A DNA stretch of 57,424 nt from Solobacterium sp. GTDB taxonomy: Bacteria; Bacillota_I; Bacilli_A; Erysipelotrichales; Erysipelotrichaceae. Below are positions 25,659 through 35,070 of the stretch, piece by piece; the stretch's first letter is position 1; every line of letters starts with the position of its first letter. The notes below the pieces were generated by a model. The model did no database searches, had not been told where the DNA came from, and was given only the letters and a program-made list of their open reading frames with translations. The DNA lies in contig JAFYGX010000039.1 of the NCBI GenBank assembly GCA_017543025.1, forward strand, positions 1 through 57,424, in the 5' to 3' direction. The position numbers and the translations under genes were made by a program.

Positions 25659-26270
25659 TCAGAAGGAATTGCGGGCAAGCATGAAGGCAAGGATATGCAT
25701 GGCCTGCTGAAATCTGCCTGCGTGAATCAGAGCGGTCAGCTCTTCTTCTGAAACCAGGCGGACATTGAGAAATTCCGTTTCATCGAGATGCTGAGAAGTA
25801 ACTCTGCGGCAGTTGTCTGCCGCAAAGAGATAGGCGTAGTTATCTGCGATTGTTGCGTTTGACGGTATCGCAAGCAGCGGCCTCCAGTTATCGGAAACAT
25901 ACCCGCTTTCTTCTTCGAGTTCACGCTTCGCTGCCATCAGTGCATTTTCTGCAGCGGCAGACTGACCGCGGTCTCCGTACTGTTTTCCGTCTTTGCGTTC
26001 GATTCCGCCGGCGACAAACTCGTTTGTCACTTCTTTCAGTCCCTGGCGGAACTGGCGTACCGTGATGTATCTGCCTTCCGTATCCCTTGCGACAATGACC
26101 GCATAATCTCTGCGGCTGTAGGTATAGAATGGTTCGAATACCGTTCCGTCCGGAAACCGGTAAGTCTCTTTCCGGAAGTCAATCCATCTGTCTGTGACAA
26201 GATGTTCTGTTTTCAGCAGCTCCCATACCAGCGGAAGATCTTCTTCCGGATTGTTTCTGTTTTCTTTCAT
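25659..26270 (-). CDS. NUDIX hydrolase, ADP-ribose pyrophosphatase type
   Basis: 203 aa. The Nudix box core is AAKRELEEESGY, with the preceding Gly/Glu positions partly filled by an insertion (KDGKQYGDRGQSAAAENA) between the usual GGIE and the box. The N-terminal beta-sheet region (FRKETYRFPDGTVFEPFYTY) resembles ADP-ribose and nucleoside-diphosphate-sugar hydrolases. Cytoplasmic housekeeping of nucleotide sugars is likely. An AAGAGG site precedes the ATG. A 66-bp gap separates it from the ABC genes, so it could be first in the same transcript or independent. Confidence 0.88.
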   Translation of the reverse strand: MKENRNNPEEDLPLVWELLKTEHLVTDRWIDFRKETYRFPDGTVFEPFYTYSRRDYAVIVARDTEGRYITVRQFRQGLKEVTNEFVAGGIERKDGKQYGDRGQSAAAENALMAAKRELEEESGYVSDNWRPLLAIPSNATIADNYAYLFAADNCRRVTSQHLDETEFLNVRLVSEEELTALIHAGRFQQAMHILAFMLARNSF

Positions 26271-26422
26271 TCGCGCCTCTTTTCCTTAATCTTATCGATC
26301 ATACCAGTCCCGGCTGAAAACGAAAAGTGAAAGAAGCAGTTGACCGTTCCGTGCGGAACGATTTTAGAGTTGGCTCAGAGACGGGTGCTGCTCCCTGTAT
26401 CTACATAATAGGAGGAGAGAAC

Positions 26423-27907
26423 ATGAGGCTGATCAGAATGGAATGCCCGTACTGCGGGGCAAACCTGCAGGCAGAGGCAGGAACAGAACCAATCCGCTGT
26501 GAGTATTGCGGAAGCCGGATTGCGGCAGAGGATGAAGTGAAACGATCTGAAACGACTGTGCGAATCCACGATGAGGCAAAGCTCAGGGAAGCACAGCTGA
26601 AGGAACAGCGCCTTCAGGAAGAAGAAGAACGCAGGAAAAACGAGGCAGAACAGCGGGAAGCGGAAGCGTTCCGCAAGGGAAAACGCGGAAAGCTGGTACT
26701 GCTTCTGATGGTAATATGCGGCCTCGGAGCGTTCGCTGCGTTTGGCTCCGGACATGTCGGAGCCGGAATACTTGCAGTTCTGCAGGTTGTGCTGCTGCTG
26801 ATATCCTGGCTTGTCTCTACCGGTTATCTTAAGACGTTCAGAGGCAGGCGGCTGCCGGCGGTTGTGTTTACTGTCCTTGCCTGTGCTCTGATTTATCCGT
26901 ACAGCGTGCTGTTTTCAAAGCCGGTCTATCCGAAGCTGCATTGGCCGTCTTCAGGTCTGGCATCTGAGCTGCCGATGCCGAATATGAAATACGGAAAGAT
27001 CCTTGCGGATTCCGGCACAGGATTCCGCGCAGAGCTGAATGGTGCGGAGCAGAACGACTTTGACAGGTATCGTACGCTGTGTGAGAAAAAAGGATATGTA
27101 TTTGAGCTGGGGGATGCAGGCCGTGATATCGGATACAACGAAGAAGAATACAGACTGGAGATCGAATTCGCAAAAGGTGCCGGAACGATTTCGGTAATGC
27201 TTGATGCGCCGCCGGAAACGGCTGTCCTGAGCTGGCCGGTCAGTGAATTCTCCGCTTCGCTTCCTGAACCTGCTTCATTAAGAGGCGTCATACATTCAAA
27301 TGAACCGGATTATCTGGATGTGACAATCTGCGATATGAGTGCAGAAGATATTTCCGCGTACATTGATCTTCTGAACGGTGCGGCATATGCCGGCAACTTC
27401 CAGCGGAGCGGAAACAGCTACAGAGCAGAAGATGAATCCGGTGAAAAAGAAGTGTCAGTGGAACCGGGAGAACATCAGACAATGAGACTGGAACTTCGCA
27501 AAGTGGAGAAGCTTCCGGAACCGACAGCAGAGCCGGAACGTCAGGCGACCCCTGTTCCGACACAAGAACCCGCAGCAGAACCAACGACAGAACCGGCAGC
27601 GACCCCGGAGCCTTCCGCAGAGAGCGTTCCATCTTCCGGCGTACGTCCGGAATTCCGGAAGCTGATGGAAGATTATGAAGCGTTCTACGACCGGTATATC
27701 GAGTTTATGAAAACTTACAGCAGTTCTTCCGATCAGCTGGGCATGATGCAGGACTATCTGGCATTACTGCAGCAGCTGCAGGAATGGGAGAAATCCATAG
27801 ACGATGTCGATGAAAGCACATTGACCCCGGAAGAGGATCAGCTGTATCTGGAGACAACAATGCGTGTTCTGAACAAACTGAATCAGGCTGCGTATGCAGT
27901 AAACTGA
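26423..27907 (+). CDS. Zinc-ribbon membrane protein with DUF6591-like C-terminus
   Basis: 494 aa from the ATG at 26423, 7 bp after AGGAGG. It starts with a zinc ribbon (MECPYCGANL, then RCEYCGSRI), followed by a charged coiled coil (about 45-90), three membrane segments (about 92-160), an extracellular domain, a Pro/Glu/Thr/Ala linker (about 370-410), and a helical domain (about 415-490: RPEFRKLMEDYEAFYDRYIEF) that resembles DUF6591. The role is unknown. It is a single gene closed by a strong terminator. Confidence 0.82.
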   Translation: MRLIRMECPYCGANLQAEAGTEPIRCEYCGSRIAAEDEVKRSETTVRIHDEAKLREAQLKEQRLQEEEERRKNEAEQREAEAFRKGKRGKLVLLLMVICGLGAFAAFGSGHVGAGILAVLQVVLLLISWLVSTGYLKTFRGRRLPAVVFTVLACALIYPYSVLFSKPVYPKLHWPSSGLASELPMPNMKYGKILADSGTGFRAELNGAEQNDFDRYRTLCEKKGYVFELGDAGRDIGYNEEEYRLEIEFAKGAGTISVMLDAPPETAVLSWPVSEFSASLPEPASLRGVIHSNEPDYLDVTICDMSAEDISAYIDLLNGAAYAGNFQRSGNSYRAEDESGEKEVSVEPGEHQTMRLELRKVEKLPEPTAEPERQATPVPTQEPAAEPTTEPAATPEPSAESVPSSGVRPEFRKLMEDYEAFYDRYIEFMKTYSSSSDQLGMMQDYLALLQQLQEWEKSIDDVDESTLTPEEDQLYLETTMRVLNKLNQAAYAVN

Positions 27908-27911
27908 ACTG

Positions 27912-27965
27912 AAACAGCTGCAGATGTCCCGGTCTGTAACGGGACGGCGTTCTGCGGCTGTTTTC
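27912..27965 (+). terminator. Two-tier terminator
   Basis: An inner GTCCCG/CGGGAC stem sits inside an outer AAACAGC...GCTGTTT stem, ending in TTTT (27960-27963). Confidence 0.78.
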
Positions 27966-28187
27966 CTGCATGGTATATATATTCCATTCGTGCGGGCGAT
28001 TTCAATGCGAATGCTGTACTGCCTTCTCCTCAGGGAATGACATTGAAGCGAAGGCATACGCACAGAATGACAGACTGGTCATTCTTGCCGGGGGATGCAC
28101 AGGAAGCGAAAATGAACGGCGGGATTCGCGGCATTTTGTGAGGCTGTAAAAACAGTGCTGAGCATGTGGAATTAACTGGATTGTGAC
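27966..28187. other. Intergenic region upstream of the RiPP operon
   Basis: About 220 bp between the terminator and the RiPP promoter. I see no ORF with a start signal. Near-repeats around ATTTCAATGCGAAT and CATTGAAGCGAAGG are weak candidates for regulator sites. Confidence 0.45.
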
Positions 28188-28216
28188 TGGACACCCACCT
28201 GATGAGATTCTAAAAT
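28188..28216 (+). promoter_or_regulatory. Promoter of the RiPP operon
   Basis: TGGACA (28188-28193), exactly 17 bp, TAAAAT (28211-28216); each box is 5/6 of consensus. The ATG of the first gene follows 7 bp after the -10, so the mRNA probably starts at or within a base of the start codon. Confidence 0.72.
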
Positions 28217-28223
28217 AAGAGCT

Positions 28224-28556
28224 ATGAACATTTTGGTAATTTTAATTGTTCCGGCAATATGTCTGATCGCTGGAATTGCAGGAAAACTGAGACCTGCCAG
28301 AAATATCAACAGTCTGATCGGATATCGCAGCGGCCGTTCCCGTGCCAGTCAGGAAAACTGGGATAAAGCCCAGGTGCTGATGGCAAATAATCTTCTGATT
28401 ATCGGTGCTGCAGAACTGGTGATCACACTGATCGTCTATGCTGTGACACAGAATCTGCCGGATGATCAGACGTCGATCCTGACGATCGTACTGGTTGCGC
28501 TTCAGACGCTTGGCGTTGTGCTTGTAATACCACTGGTGGAGAGTAAGCTTGGCTGA
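28224..28556 (+). CDS. SdpI-like membrane protein, putative RiPP immunity protein
   Basis: 110 aa, three hydrophobic segments (about 3-22, 55-75 and 85-105). The motif IGYRSGRSRASQENWDKAQ (about 32-50) matches the YhfL/SdpI pattern IGYRT-RS-K-EENW of proteins related to the immunity factor SdpI of the Bacillus subtilis SDP toxin. It is the first gene of the RiPP operon, 11 bp before the HlyD gene. An immunity role is inferred from the motif and from position. No ribosome binding site is seen and the start is close to leaderless. Confidence 0.78.
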   Translation: MNILVILIVPAICLIAGIAGKLRPARNINSLIGYRSGRSRASQENWDKAQVLMANNLLIIGAAELVITLIVYAVTQNLPDDQTSILTIVLVALQTLGVVLVIPLVESKLG

Positions 28557-28567
28557 CAGGAGTTAAA

Positions 28568-30268
28568 GTGAGTAAGGCAAACAATAACGAGGCAATCAAC
28601 CGGCTTGTTTCGGAAGACCGTCTCGATAAAATGATTGTTCTTGCACCTCCGGCAACATGGATTTCCGTTGCCGGAGCTTTTGTAATTATAGCGGGCCTGC
28701 TGATCTGGGGGTTCTTCGGAAGTCTTCCGACCAGTGTTGATGCACATGGCATTTTCATGAACAGCTCCGGAAGTTCAGAAGTGTTTTCTCAGAAAGAAGG
28801 CTTTGTTCTGAATGTCTATGTAAAGGCGGGCGACAGGATCAGTCAGGGTGATATTCTTGCGACACTCGGCACGGAAGACGAAATGTTTCAGCTGAAGCAG
28901 TATGATACCCGGATTCAGTATGTTGAGGCGATGACATTTGATTCGGAATATGACATTGTCTCTGCGGATACGCAGGAGATGGCAAATATCAAGCTCAGGG
29001 CCAGAGGTACAGACAAGGACTATGAGACCCGTCAGGCAGAGCTGACGCTGAAGAAGGAAAAGCTTCAGAATATGGCAAATGACATCGCGAATAAGGAAGC
29101 GGTGATGCTGCAGTATAAAGAGCAGTATTTTTCCTCGCTCAATGTGAGCGATGATCAGAGACAGATTGCCTACAACGAAGCCAGCACCGCATACAGCGAA
29201 CAGCAGAGCGTATACGAAGCTGCCAAGAACAAATATATTACCGCCAAGGAAAATTACTATGCGCTGAAGGAAACATTTGAAGCGAAATATAAGAACTATG
29301 ATCAGAGCGAGCATTCCGAAGCGGAGAATGCGGCTTATGAAACAGAAAAAGAACAGGTTGCCAATGCTCTGAAGCAGGCGGACGACTACGAAGCGCTGAT
29401 GAATCAGGAATCGCAGAAGCTGTCGGAAGCCAATACAAGGCTGGAGGAAGCCCGTAAGGAATATCTGGAATATCTCAATTCGCTCTCTGACGTGCAGGCG
29501 AAAAATATCATTGCCTCAACGGAATACAATGAAGCGCTGAATGATTATACGACGGCGAAAAATCAGTATCAGGCGCTGAGCGATGAGATTGATATGCTGC
29601 AGCAGCAGGTGCTGATTGCTGAGGGGAATTCTCAGGACAGCAGTGAGGATTATCTGGCGCAGTTTAACAATCTGAAATCCGCGGTTCTGATGGATCTGAA
29701 ATCACAGCGTGAAGCGATTCTCAACACGGCTTCGCGCGGAGATATCCGTTCAGCGGTTGACGGAGAAATCTACGATATTTCCCTCTATCCCGGCGAAGCG
29801 GTTGCCCGCGGCGGCAAGGTCGCAACCTTACTGACGGCAGGCGGAAAGGGAAATACGGTTGTCTGTTATGTATCCGTAGATGACATCAAGAAGATCCATG
29901 AGGGGATGGAAGCGTATGTCTATCCTTCCACGGTCAAACAGGAAGAATACGGGCATATAGAAGGCGTTGTTACGGAGCTCAGCAGTCATGTGGCTTCGGA
30001 AGACGGCATGCTCAAGCAGCTTGGAAGCGAGAGTCTGGTGACGGATTTTTCAAAGAACGGTCCGGTTGTTGAAGTGCGCTGCAGTCTGGCTGAGGATGAA
30101 AACACCGTCAGCGGTTACCGGTGGAGTTCCAATCGCGGGGATGCGATTGCCCTGGAATCGGGAACCATGATATTTGCGAAGATCATCACCGAAAACAAGA
30201 GCCCGATTGATCTGTTTATTCCGTATATGCGGGAAAAACTGTCAATGGAAACGGCTGGAACGGAGTGA
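28568..30268 (+). CDS. HlyD-type secretion adaptor (NHLP bacteriocin system type)
   Basis: 566 aa, GTG start with AGGAG upstream. One N-terminal membrane anchor (about residues 32-54), a biotinyl/lipoyl-like half domain (GFVLNVYVKAGDRISQGDIL), a very long coiled coil (about 130-370), the second lipoyl half (VDGEIYDISLYPGEAVARGG) and a beta-barrel with the KIHEGMEAYVYPSTVKQEEYG block typical of NHLP secretion proteins. It bridges the ABC exporter to the cell surface in an organism without an outer membrane. The stop is 3 bp before the next ATG. Confidence 0.9.
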   Translation: MSKANNNEAINRLVSEDRLDKMIVLAPPATWISVAGAFVIIAGLLIWGFFGSLPTSVDAHGIFMNSSGSSEVFSQKEGFVLNVYVKAGDRISQGDILATLGTEDEMFQLKQYDTRIQYVEAMTFDSEYDIVSADTQEMANIKLRARGTDKDYETRQAELTLKKEKLQNMANDIANKEAVMLQYKEQYFSSLNVSDDQRQIAYNEASTAYSEQQSVYEAAKNKYITAKENYYALKETFEAKYKNYDQSEHSEAENAAYETEKEQVANALKQADDYEALMNQESQKLSEANTRLEEARKEYLEYLNSLSDVQAKNIIASTEYNEALNDYTTAKNQYQALSDEIDMLQQQVLIAEGNSQDSSEDYLAQFNNLKSAVLMDLKSQREAILNTASRGDIRSAVDGEIYDISLYPGEAVARGGKVATLLTAGGKGNTVVCYVSVDDIKKIHEGMEAYVYPSTVKQEEYGHIEGVVTELSSHVASEDGMLKQLGSESLVTDFSKNGPVVEVRCSLAEDENTVSGYRWSSNRGDAIALESGTMIFAKIITENKSPIDLFIPYMREKLSMETAGTE

Positions 30269-30271
30269 GTT

Positions 30272-32494
30272 ATGTCAGAAATCGACTCCGCGAAGATTGC
30301 CAGAAAATACCACCGAATGCAGAAACGGAAACCGAGAGCACGCAGACTCGGCTATGTTCGCACACCGACGGTATTCCAGATGGAGGTGACGGAATGCGGA
30401 GCGGCATGTCTCGGAATGATTCTGGAATATTACGGCAAATATGTTGCACTGGAAGAACTGCGGGTTGAGACTGGCGTTTCCCGCAATGGATGCAATGCGA
30501 AGAATATGTATTATGCGGCAGAACATTACGGTCTGAAGGTCGATGCCTACAGCCGTGATTTTCAGCGGATGCTGGAACGCTGCACTCTGCCGTGCATTCT
30601 GCACTGGAACTATTCCCATTTCGTTGTGTTTGAAGGAAAGAAATGGGGAAAATACTACATCAACGATCCGCAGATGGGGCGCCGGGAACTTACCCGGGAG
30701 GAGATGGAAAAGGGTTTTTCCGGTACAGAGCTGGATTTTAAGCCGTCTGAGACCTTCCGCCCGTCCGGTCAGAAGAAAACGGTCATACGGTTTCTGATGG
30801 ACCGGCTGCACGGACAGAACAAACCGGTCACTGCACTTGTGCTGTACGGAATCGCACTGATTGTTCCGGGGGTGATGAACTCGGTGTTCACACAGGTGTT
30901 CGCAGATGACATTCTGGTATACGGAAAGTACAGCTGGACTTCCTGGCTGCTGCTGGCAATGGCACTTACCGCACTGTATGATGCCTATTTTTCTTACTGC
31001 AACAGTCAGCTTCAGCTGATGCTCAGGACGAAAATGTCGCTGCTTTCCACCGATTCGATGATTTATCATATGCTGCGGCTGCCGATGGATTTCTATGAGC
31101 AGCGCTATGTCGGTGATCTTGTACAGCGTGTTTCCAACAACATGGCGGTATCAGATTTTCTGACCGGCCGGCTGACCGGCGTTCTGGTAAGCATCATGAC
31201 CAGTCTTGTCTATCTTGTGATCATGGTGCTGTACAATCCAATTCTTGCACTGATCGGTGCACTGATTTCAGCTGTATCGGTTTTGACTGCGGTTCTGATT
31301 TCGAAGCGGATCTACGGTATGGCGATGAAGTTCGGCATCGACAACGCCAAGCTGATGGGGTCCTTCTATAACGGCCTCGGCGCCAGTTCTTCCCTGAAAG
31401 CGGTCGGCGGTGAATGCGCTTATACGGCAAAAGTACTCGGCTATTATGTCGAAACCAACAACAATGACCAGAAGCTCGGCTTTACCCAGGCGATGCTGGA
31501 TGTCATTCCGCAGACACTGAGTTCAATCAATACCGTCGTGATTCTTGTGCTGGGTTCTCTTGTTGTCATGAACGGCGATATGACCATTGGCATGATCATG
31601 GCGATTACCGGCTTCCTCGGTTCGTTTTCATCTCCGTTCCGGGAAATCATCACGTTTGTGCGCAGTCTTCAGCAGGTGCGCAATGATGCGGCACGGGTAG
31701 AAGACATCATGAACTATGCGGAAGATGAATCCTACAGTTCGGAAAAGGAAGAGGAGCTTGAAGGACAGCGGCTGCGCGGCGATATCGAGCTGAAAGATGT
31801 GAATTTTGCCTATGGCCGGCTGGATCACCCGTTCATCCGGAACATGAATTTTCATATTCGGAGCGGGCAGACGATTGCGCTGGTCGGACCATCCGGATGC
31901 GGTAAATCGACGGTCGGAAAACTGGTCAGCGGCCTGTATAAACCGTGGAGCGGACAGATTCTGTTTGACGGAGTTGAACGGGAGCGGATTCCGCGCAATG
32001 TGATCGGGCATTCTGTCGCGGTTGTCTCCCAGTCCATTTCGCTGTTTGACGCATCGATTTATGACAACATTACGACATGGAATACTCTGATTCCTCAGGA
32101 AGATGTGATCCGGGCCGCAAAAGACGCCTGCCTTCATGATGAAATCACCCAGAAAGCTGGCGGATATGATTTCATGCTGAAGGAAAACGGGTCAAACCTG
32201 TCCGGCGGGCAGCGGCAGCGCATTGAGATTGCCAAAGCGCTTGCTGTGAACCCTACGATCCTCATTATGGACGAAGCGACCAGTTCGCTTGATTCCGTGA
32301 CGGAAAAGAAGATTCTCGATAATATCAAACGAAGACACTGCACCTGCGTCATCGTAGCGCAGCGTCTTTCCACCATCCGTGACTGCGATGAGATTCTTGT
32401 GCTTCAGAAAGGCGTTGTCAGAGAGCGGGGAACGCATCAGGCGCTGATCGCCATGAACGGATTATACAGAAAGCTGGTATCAGAGGCGGAGTAG
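30272..32494 (+). CDS. C39-peptidase ABC exporter (NHLP family)
   Basis: 740 aa. The N-terminal C39 protease is intact: Gln36, Cys42 in ECGAACL, His116 in NYSHFVVFEG, Asp132 in YINDP. Six membrane segments follow (about 165-460), then the ATPase with Walker A GPSGCGKST, signature LSGGQRQR and Walker B ILIMDEATSSLD. It is expected to cut the precursor leader after Gly-Gly and export the modified core. It overlaps or abuts the next gene (stop 32492-32494, next ATG 32497). Confidence 0.94.
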   Translation: MSEIDSAKIARKYHRMQKRKPRARRLGYVRTPTVFQMEVTECGAACLGMILEYYGKYVALEELRVETGVSRNGCNAKNMYYAAEHYGLKVDAYSRDFQRMLERCTLPCILHWNYSHFVVFEGKKWGKYYINDPQMGRRELTREEMEKGFSGTELDFKPSETFRPSGQKKTVIRFLMDRLHGQNKPVTALVLYGIALIVPGVMNSVFTQVFADDILVYGKYSWTSWLLLAMALTALYDAYFSYCNSQLQLMLRTKMSLLSTDSMIYHMLRLPMDFYEQRYVGDLVQRVSNNMAVSDFLTGRLTGVLVSIMTSLVYLVIMVLYNPILALIGALISAVSVLTAVLISKRIYGMAMKFGIDNAKLMGSFYNGLGASSSLKAVGGECAYTAKVLGYYVETNNNDQKLGFTQAMLDVIPQTLSSINTVVILVLGSLVVMNGDMTIGMIMAITGFLGSFSSPFREIITFVRSLQQVRNDAARVEDIMNYAEDESYSSEKEEELEGQRLRGDIELKDVNFAYGRLDHPFIRNMNFHIRSGQTIALVGPSGCGKSTVGKLVSGLYKPWSGQILFDGVERERIPRNVIGHSVAVVSQSISLFDASIYDNITTWNTLIPQEDVIRAAKDACLHDEITQKAGGYDFMLKENGSNLSGGQRQRIEIAKALAVNPTILIMDEATSSLDSVTEKKILDNIKRRHCTCVIVAQRLSTIRDCDEILVLQKGVVRERGTHQALIAMNGLYRKLVSEAE

Positions 32495-32496
32495 TG

Positions 32497-35070
32497 ATGG
32501 AGCAGGAAGAAGAAGTCATATACGTTTCGGGATCGGGACGGATCATCGCGAACAACACGGACTCATATCTTCAGGTTAAGGAAGGCACGGCGTATGTTTA
32601 CATTACAAGAACGATTGCCGACAGTCTTGACCGGAGTCTTTTCCTGTGCGAATGCAATCCGGGAGACATCATCCCGCCGTTGGCAGAATCGCCCGGAACG
32701 AAGTCCGGTTCATTCGAGCTTGTCATCATGGCGAAAGATACCGCATCGCTCCTGGTGCTTCACAGCGGAATTGACCGCGCGGCAGTGAAGAAGGCTTTTC
32801 TGGATCATGCGGGAATCGACAATGAACGGGAAAATTCGTTTGAATACTGTCTGAAGGCGTGGTATGTCGAAGAGCTGATCAAGGAACGTCGGCAGATCGC
32901 GGATGCTACGGAAGAACGGCGACGTGTGCAGGAAAGCAAGCTGCTTTTGATGGGGTCACTGTTTCAGGGAAAAAACAATCTGAATTACTCCGTTGACACT
33001 GATTCGCTGCTTTACAACGCGATGGCTGGGTATTGCGGGCATCTCGGTATTCATATCTGTTCCTATCAGGCACTGCAGCAGTGCTATGGCGATACATTTA
33101 CCGTATTCAATATCGCTTCCCTTTCGCATTTTGCGCTGCGGAAAGTTGCGCTGGAAGAGAAGTGGTATAAGAAAAATGAAGAATCAATTCTGGTCTTTCA
33201 GAAGGAAGGACATAAGCCGCTGATCTGTATCCCGGCTTACCGCGGACATATTGCGTACAGTCCGGAAGAACACCGCAGCTGGAGGATGAATGAAGAAACC
33301 GCAAAGGGCCTGGAGCCGGAAGGGTATGTTGCCTATGAACATCTACCGGACGATTCTCTGAAGCTGCATGAAGTGATCAGCTACGGCATCCGGCATATCA
33401 GGAAGAGCGACGCCGTCCGGTTTGTCGTCATGTATGTGTTTACAACACTCTGCGGGCTGCTGCTGCCGTTTATGCATGAGATGTTCTACGACACCCTGAT
33501 TCCGCTCGGAAAGAATCTGGCGGTTTATCAGGCCGGGCTGGTCATGTTTGCGGTGATGGTCGCAAATATCTTTTTTGCCCTGGTACAGAATCTGGCGAGT
33601 TTCCGGGGCATCAAGAAGATGGAGTATTCAATCGTTGCGGCTACGTTTGACCGCATCTTCCGGCTTCCGGAGAGTTTTCTTGATTCCTTTGGAACATTGG
33701 AGCTGGTCAACCGGACCAACGCCATTCCGGCGGTCTTCTCCTCAACGGTATCGTCCGGTGCTTCAGCTGTGATGGGACTGATTCTGTCGGTGTTCTATGT
33801 CTGGCATATGTTTGAGAAAAGCAAATCGCTTGCGATCCGTGCCGTAATTGTGACATTGATTTCCGGACTCGTCATGTATCTGTTCGGAATGGCGCGCGTG
33901 CCGGCAGAAAAAGAACGCCAGAAACACTCTACCAGCGCGAATACCACACTGTATCAGATGATCTCCGGCATTATGAAGATCAAGTCATCCGGAATTGAAA
34001 ACCGCGGTCTGTATGAGTTTCAGAAAGAGAATACAGCTGCCCTGAGCGCGGACATTGATTCGAGCCGGATCCGGAATTTCGGCAATTCGGTCAATACACT
34101 GTTTCACATGCTGTCGATCGGACTCATCTATTATGTGCTGATCCGGAACCGGGCCAGTCTTTCGATCGGTGAATATTCCTCGTTTGCAGTGGCATACGGC
34201 TTCTTTACCGGAGCGGTGCAGCAGGTGATCGGATTTTTCCTTACCGTTGCGAATCTGATTCCGGTTATCGACCGCATCCGGCCGATCTATGAGGAGAAAG
34301 CGGAAACTGCATCCGGCACAACCGTGCCGGGAAAACTGAGCGGATCGATTGAAATTGACCATCTGAGCTTCCGGTATCCGTCAGAAAACAATCTGGTGCT
34401 GCACAATATATGCATGCGGATCGAACCGGGCGAATATATCGGTATTGTCGGACCATCGGGATGCGGGAAATCCACACTGATGAAATGCATGCTGGGATTT
34501 GAAAAGCCGACCGTCGGAAAGATCTACTACGATGAAAAAGATGTGGATACACTGGACAAGACGGAGCTGCGCAGACAAGTCGGAGCAGTTCTGCAGGATG
34601 GTCAGCTGGTAATGGGAACGATTCTTACAAACGTAACGCTTGCGGTGCCGGATCTTCCGGTGGAAGAAGTAGAGGAAGTACTGAAAGATGCCGCAGTGTT
34701 CGATGAAATAAACGAGATGCCGATGGGCATCTATACAACGGTGTCAGACGGCGAAGGCTCGGTGTCGGGCGGGCAGAAGCAGCGGATCCTGATTGCCAGA
34801 GCGCTTGCCAGCAATCCGAAAATCGTGCTGTTCGACGAAGCGACCAGTGCGCTGGACAACATTACCCAGCAGAAAGTATGCCGGAATCTTGAACGGCGAC
34901 AGGTTACCCGCATCATGATTGCGCATCGGATTTCCACGGTAAGGGAATGCGACCGTATCTATGTAATAGACCATGGCGAGATCGCAGAAACGGGGAGTTA
35001 TGAGGAACTGATGGCGAAAAAAGGGAAGTTCTATGAATTTGCCCAGCGTCAGGTGAATGTATATGAATGA
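32497..35070 (+). CDS. NHLP-type ABC exporter, second permease/ATPase
   Basis: 857 aa from the ATG at 32497 (a GTG at 32494 overlaps the previous stop). About 310 residues precede the membrane domain: a cupin-like or cyclic-nucleotide-fold-like segment (GRIIANNTDSYLQVKEGTAYVYI), then a C39-like fold without the catalytic Cys. Six membrane segments and an ATPase (GPSGCGKST, VSGGQKQR, IVLFDEATSALD) follow. This matches the second ABC protein of NHLP bacteriocin systems, which pairs with the peptidase exporter. It overlaps the first radical SAM gene. Confidence 0.9.
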   Translation: MEQEEEVIYVSGSGRIIANNTDSYLQVKEGTAYVYITRTIADSLDRSLFLCECNPGDIIPPLAESPGTKSGSFELVIMAKDTASLLVLHSGIDRAAVKKAFLDHAGIDNERENSFEYCLKAWYVEELIKERRQIADATEERRRVQESKLLLMGSLFQGKNNLNYSVDTDSLLYNAMAGYCGHLGIHICSYQALQQCYGDTFTVFNIASLSHFALRKVALEEKWYKKNEESILVFQKEGHKPLICIPAYRGHIAYSPEEHRSWRMNEETAKGLEPEGYVAYEHLPDDSLKLHEVISYGIRHIRKSDAVRFVVMYVFTTLCGLLLPFMHEMFYDTLIPLGKNLAVYQAGLVMFAVMVANIFFALVQNLASFRGIKKMEYSIVAATFDRIFRLPESFLDSFGTLELVNRTNAIPAVFSSTVSSGASAVMGLILSVFYVWHMFEKSKSLAIRAVIVTLISGLVMYLFGMARVPAEKERQKHSTSANTTLYQMISGIMKIKSSGIENRGLYEFQKENTAALSADIDSSRIRNFGNSVNTLFHMLSIGLIYYVLIRNRASLSIGEYSSFAVAYGFFTGAVQQVIGFFLTVANLIPVIDRIRPIYEEKAETASGTTVPGKLSGSIEIDHLSFRYPSENNLVLHNICMRIEPGEYIGIVGPSGCGKSTLMKCMLGFEKPTVGKIYYDEKDVDTLDKTELRRQVGAVLQDGQLVMGTILTNVTLAVPDLPVEEVEEVLKDAAVFDEINEMPMGIYTTVSDGEGSVSGGQKQRILIARALASNPKIVLFDEATSALDNITQQKVCRNLERRQVTRIMIAHRISTVRECDRIYVIDHGEIAETGSYEELMAKKGKFYEFAQRQVNVYE

